A stretch of 6,216 nt of DNA from DASSZN01 sp035702805 (GTDB lineage: Bacteria > Chloroflexota > Chloroflexia > Thermomicrobiales > Thermomicrobiaceae), in assembly GCA_035702805.1 (NCBI GenBank), contig DASSZN010000098.1, forward strand, positions 1 to 6,216. Direction: 5' to 3'. This document shows positions 4,860-6,216 of the stretch, piece after piece. The stretch's first letter is position 1; the number at the start of each line of letters is the position of its first letter. Position numbers and translations under genes: made by a program. The notes beneath the pieces were generated by a model. That model saw only the letters and a list, made by a program, of their open reading frames with translations. It did no database searches and was not told the DNA's origin.

Positions 4860-6216
4860 GTGCGGCAGCTCTCGCGGCAGGACTACGCCCGGGCGGAGCG
4901 GTTCCTGCCCTGGAACGCCGAGCGGCTCGTCTTCGGCCTGAGCGTCGAGCCGCACTGGCTCGACGACGGGCGCTTCTGGTACCGGCGCCGGGCTGCCGAC
5001 GGGCACGCCTTCGTCCTGGTCGACCCGGCCGCCGATAGCAGCCAGCCACTCTTCGACCACGACCGCCTGGCCGCCGCGCTCTCGGTCGCCTCCGGCACGG
5101 CCTACGTCGGCACGGGCCTCCCGTTCGAGAAGGTCGAGATCGCGGGGCCCGCGGCGTCGCCGGCGCTCCGGTTCACGGTGGCGGAGACCCGCTGGCGCTG
5201 CGACCTGGCGAGCTACGCCTGCGAGCCGGAGCCGGCAGCGCCGGTGCAGGGCGTCCCCTCGCCGGACGGCCGCTGGATCGCCCTCGCCCGCGACGGCAAC
5301 CTCGTCGTGCGCGCGGCGGCGAGCGGCACGGAGCGCGCCCTCACCCATGACGGCGAGCCCGAGAACGCCTACGCCACGCCGATCCCGTCCCCGCTGGAGG
5401 CGGCCGGCATCGCGTCGGCCGGCGGACCGCCCGCGCCGGGCGCGATCTGGTCGCCCGACGGCCGGCGTTTCGTCAGCTACCGGATCGACCGGCGCGGCGC
5501 CGGGCAGTTCCACCTCGTCCAGTCGACCCCGTTGAACGGAAGCCTCCGCCCGGTGCTCCACTCCTACGCCTACCCGCTGCCGGGGGACGAGGACGTGCCG
5601 CGCGCCGAGTACGTCATCTTCGAGGCCGCGACGGGCCGCCGCATCCCGGTCCCCGACGTGCCCGCGCCCCTCCTCTACTACGGCTCGCCGCTGCGGCCCG
5701 AGCGCGTCTGGTGGAGCGAGGACGGGCAGAGGGTCTACGTCGTCTCGCTCGGGCGCGGCTACCGCAGCTACGCGCTCTCGGTCGTGGACGCCGAGACCGG
5801 CCGGGCGCGCACGCTGGTCCAGGAGCAGAGCGAGACCGGGATCGACCCCCACCCGGCCTACGGCGGGCGGCCCATCATCCACGTGCTCGACGACGGCCGG
5901 CGCGTCCTCTGGTACTCTCAGCGCGACGGCTGGGGACACCTCTACCTCTACGACGGCGAGACCGGCGCGCTGATCCGCCAGATCACGAGCGGCCCCTGGG
6001 CCGTCACCGACGTGATCCACGTCGATGAGCGCGAGCGCGTCGCCTACTTCACTGCCGTCGGCCGCGAGCCCGGCCGCGACCTCTACGACAACTCCCTCTA
6101 CCGGGTCTCCCTCGACGGCGGCGAGCCGCAACTGCTGACGCCCGAGGACGCGACCCACCAGATCGCGTTCAGCCCGGACGGCTCCTGCTTCATCGACAGC
6201 TACTCCCACGTGGACC
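4860..6216 (+). CDS. S9 family (dipeptidyl-peptidase IV-like) serine peptidase, 3'-truncated
   Basis: The frame is open from GTG 4860 to the window end, giving 452 residues without a stop; the gene continues beyond. It encodes the N-terminal beta-propeller of an S9B peptidase, which gates access for peptides to a C-terminal alpha/beta-hydrolase domain. Clear family signatures are PSPDGRWIAL (133-142), WSPDGRRFVSYRID (197-210), the tyrosine/proline segment HSYAYPLPGDEDVP (234-247), and a diagnostic run from WYSQRDGWGHLYLYDGETG (351-369) through ITSGPWAVTDV (375-385) to YFTAVGREPGRDLY (396-409) and LYRVSLDGG (413-421). The catalytic Ser, Asp and His would lie downstream and cannot be checked. 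There is no signal peptide or membrane anchor at the N-terminus (VRQLSRQDYARAERFLPW), so a cytoplasmic enzyme cutting short peptides, perhaps after Pro or Ala, is likely. Members of this family usually have about 650-750 residues, so roughly 60% is present. It has its own promoter and diverges from the GntR gene. Confidence 0.9.
   Translation, partial: MRQLSRQDYARAERFLPWNAERLVFGLSVEPHWLDDGRFWYRRRAADGHAFVLVDPAADSSQPLFDHDRLAAALSVASGTAYVGTGLPFEKVEIAGPAASPALRFTVAETRWRCDLASYACEPEPAAPVQGVPSPDGRWIALARDGNLVVRAAASGTERALTHDGEPENAYATPIPSPLEAAGIASAGGPPAPGAIWSPDGRRFVSYRIDRRGAGQFHLVQSTPLNGSLRPVLHSYAYPLPGDEDVPRAEYVIFEAATGRRIPVPDVPAPLLYYGSPLRPERVWWSEDGQRVYVVSLGRGYRSYALSVVDAETGRARTLVQEQSETGIDPHPAYGGRPIIHVLDDGRRVLWYSQRDGWGHLYLYDGETGALIRQITSGPWAVTDVIHVDERERVAYFTAVGREPGRDLYDNSLYRVSLDGGEPQLLTPEDATHQIAFSPDGSCFIDSYSHVD

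Noticed and set aside
4677..6209. A 510-codon open frame on the minus strand opposite the S9 peptidase
   Set aside because: Its translation is Arg/Ala/Gly/Val/Asp-rich low-complexity sequence with no family motif, while the plus strand gives clear S9 propeller motifs throughout. It is a GC-driven shadow.

Overview
The window is very GC-rich, with coding third positions mostly G or C, GTG as well as ATG starts, GGAGG-type ribosome binding sites, TTGACA/TAGNGT promoters, and terminator-like hairpins without U-tracts. It also carries a luciferase-like oxidoreductase of a type normally tied to coenzyme F420. Together this suggests chromosomal DNA of a high-GC, F420-using bacterium, most likely Actinomycetota (possibly a deep lineage such as Thermoleophilia) or a high-GC Chloroflexota. 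The phylum is an inference. I see no RNA gene, insertion sequence, CRISPR array, phage gene or origin.

Layout. (1) 1-1041, plus strand: C-terminal part of a cysteine-rich, probably exported protein of unknown function. (2) 1042-1207: a convergent gap with two strong hairpins. (3) 1208-2266, minus strand: complete F420-type luciferase-like oxidoreductase. (4) 2267-2457: a divergent control region with a clear promoter for the next gene and several short symmetrical elements. (5) 2458-3651, plus strand: an M24 'pita-bread' protein (Xaa-Pro peptidase/creatinase superfamily) that has lost three of the five usual metal ligands. (6) 3652-3762: a second convergent gap with one hairpin. (7) 3763-4503, minus strand: a GntR/FCD transcription regulator with two altered metal-ligand positions. 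(8) 4504-4859: a divergent control region with a near-consensus promoter and a perfect 14-bp palindrome at the predicted transcription start. (9) 4860-6216, plus strand: the N-terminal part of a cytoplasmic S9 (dipeptidyl-peptidase IV-like) serine peptidase, cut by the window edge before its catalytic domain.

How the parts may work together. Every gene is transcribed separately, in the alternating order plus, minus, plus, minus, plus, so there is no operon. The oxidoreductase and the M24 protein share one divergent control region; the GntR regulator and the S9 peptidase share another. An FCD-type regulator beside hydrolases and an oxidoreductase is a common arrangement for small catabolic loci, and the best-placed candidate operator is the palindrome at 4744-4757. 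The most interesting points are the creatinase-like, probably metal-independent M24 protein, the altered ligand pocket of the neighbouring regulator, and the promoter plus palindrome upstream of the S9 peptidase. I see no wholly new system.
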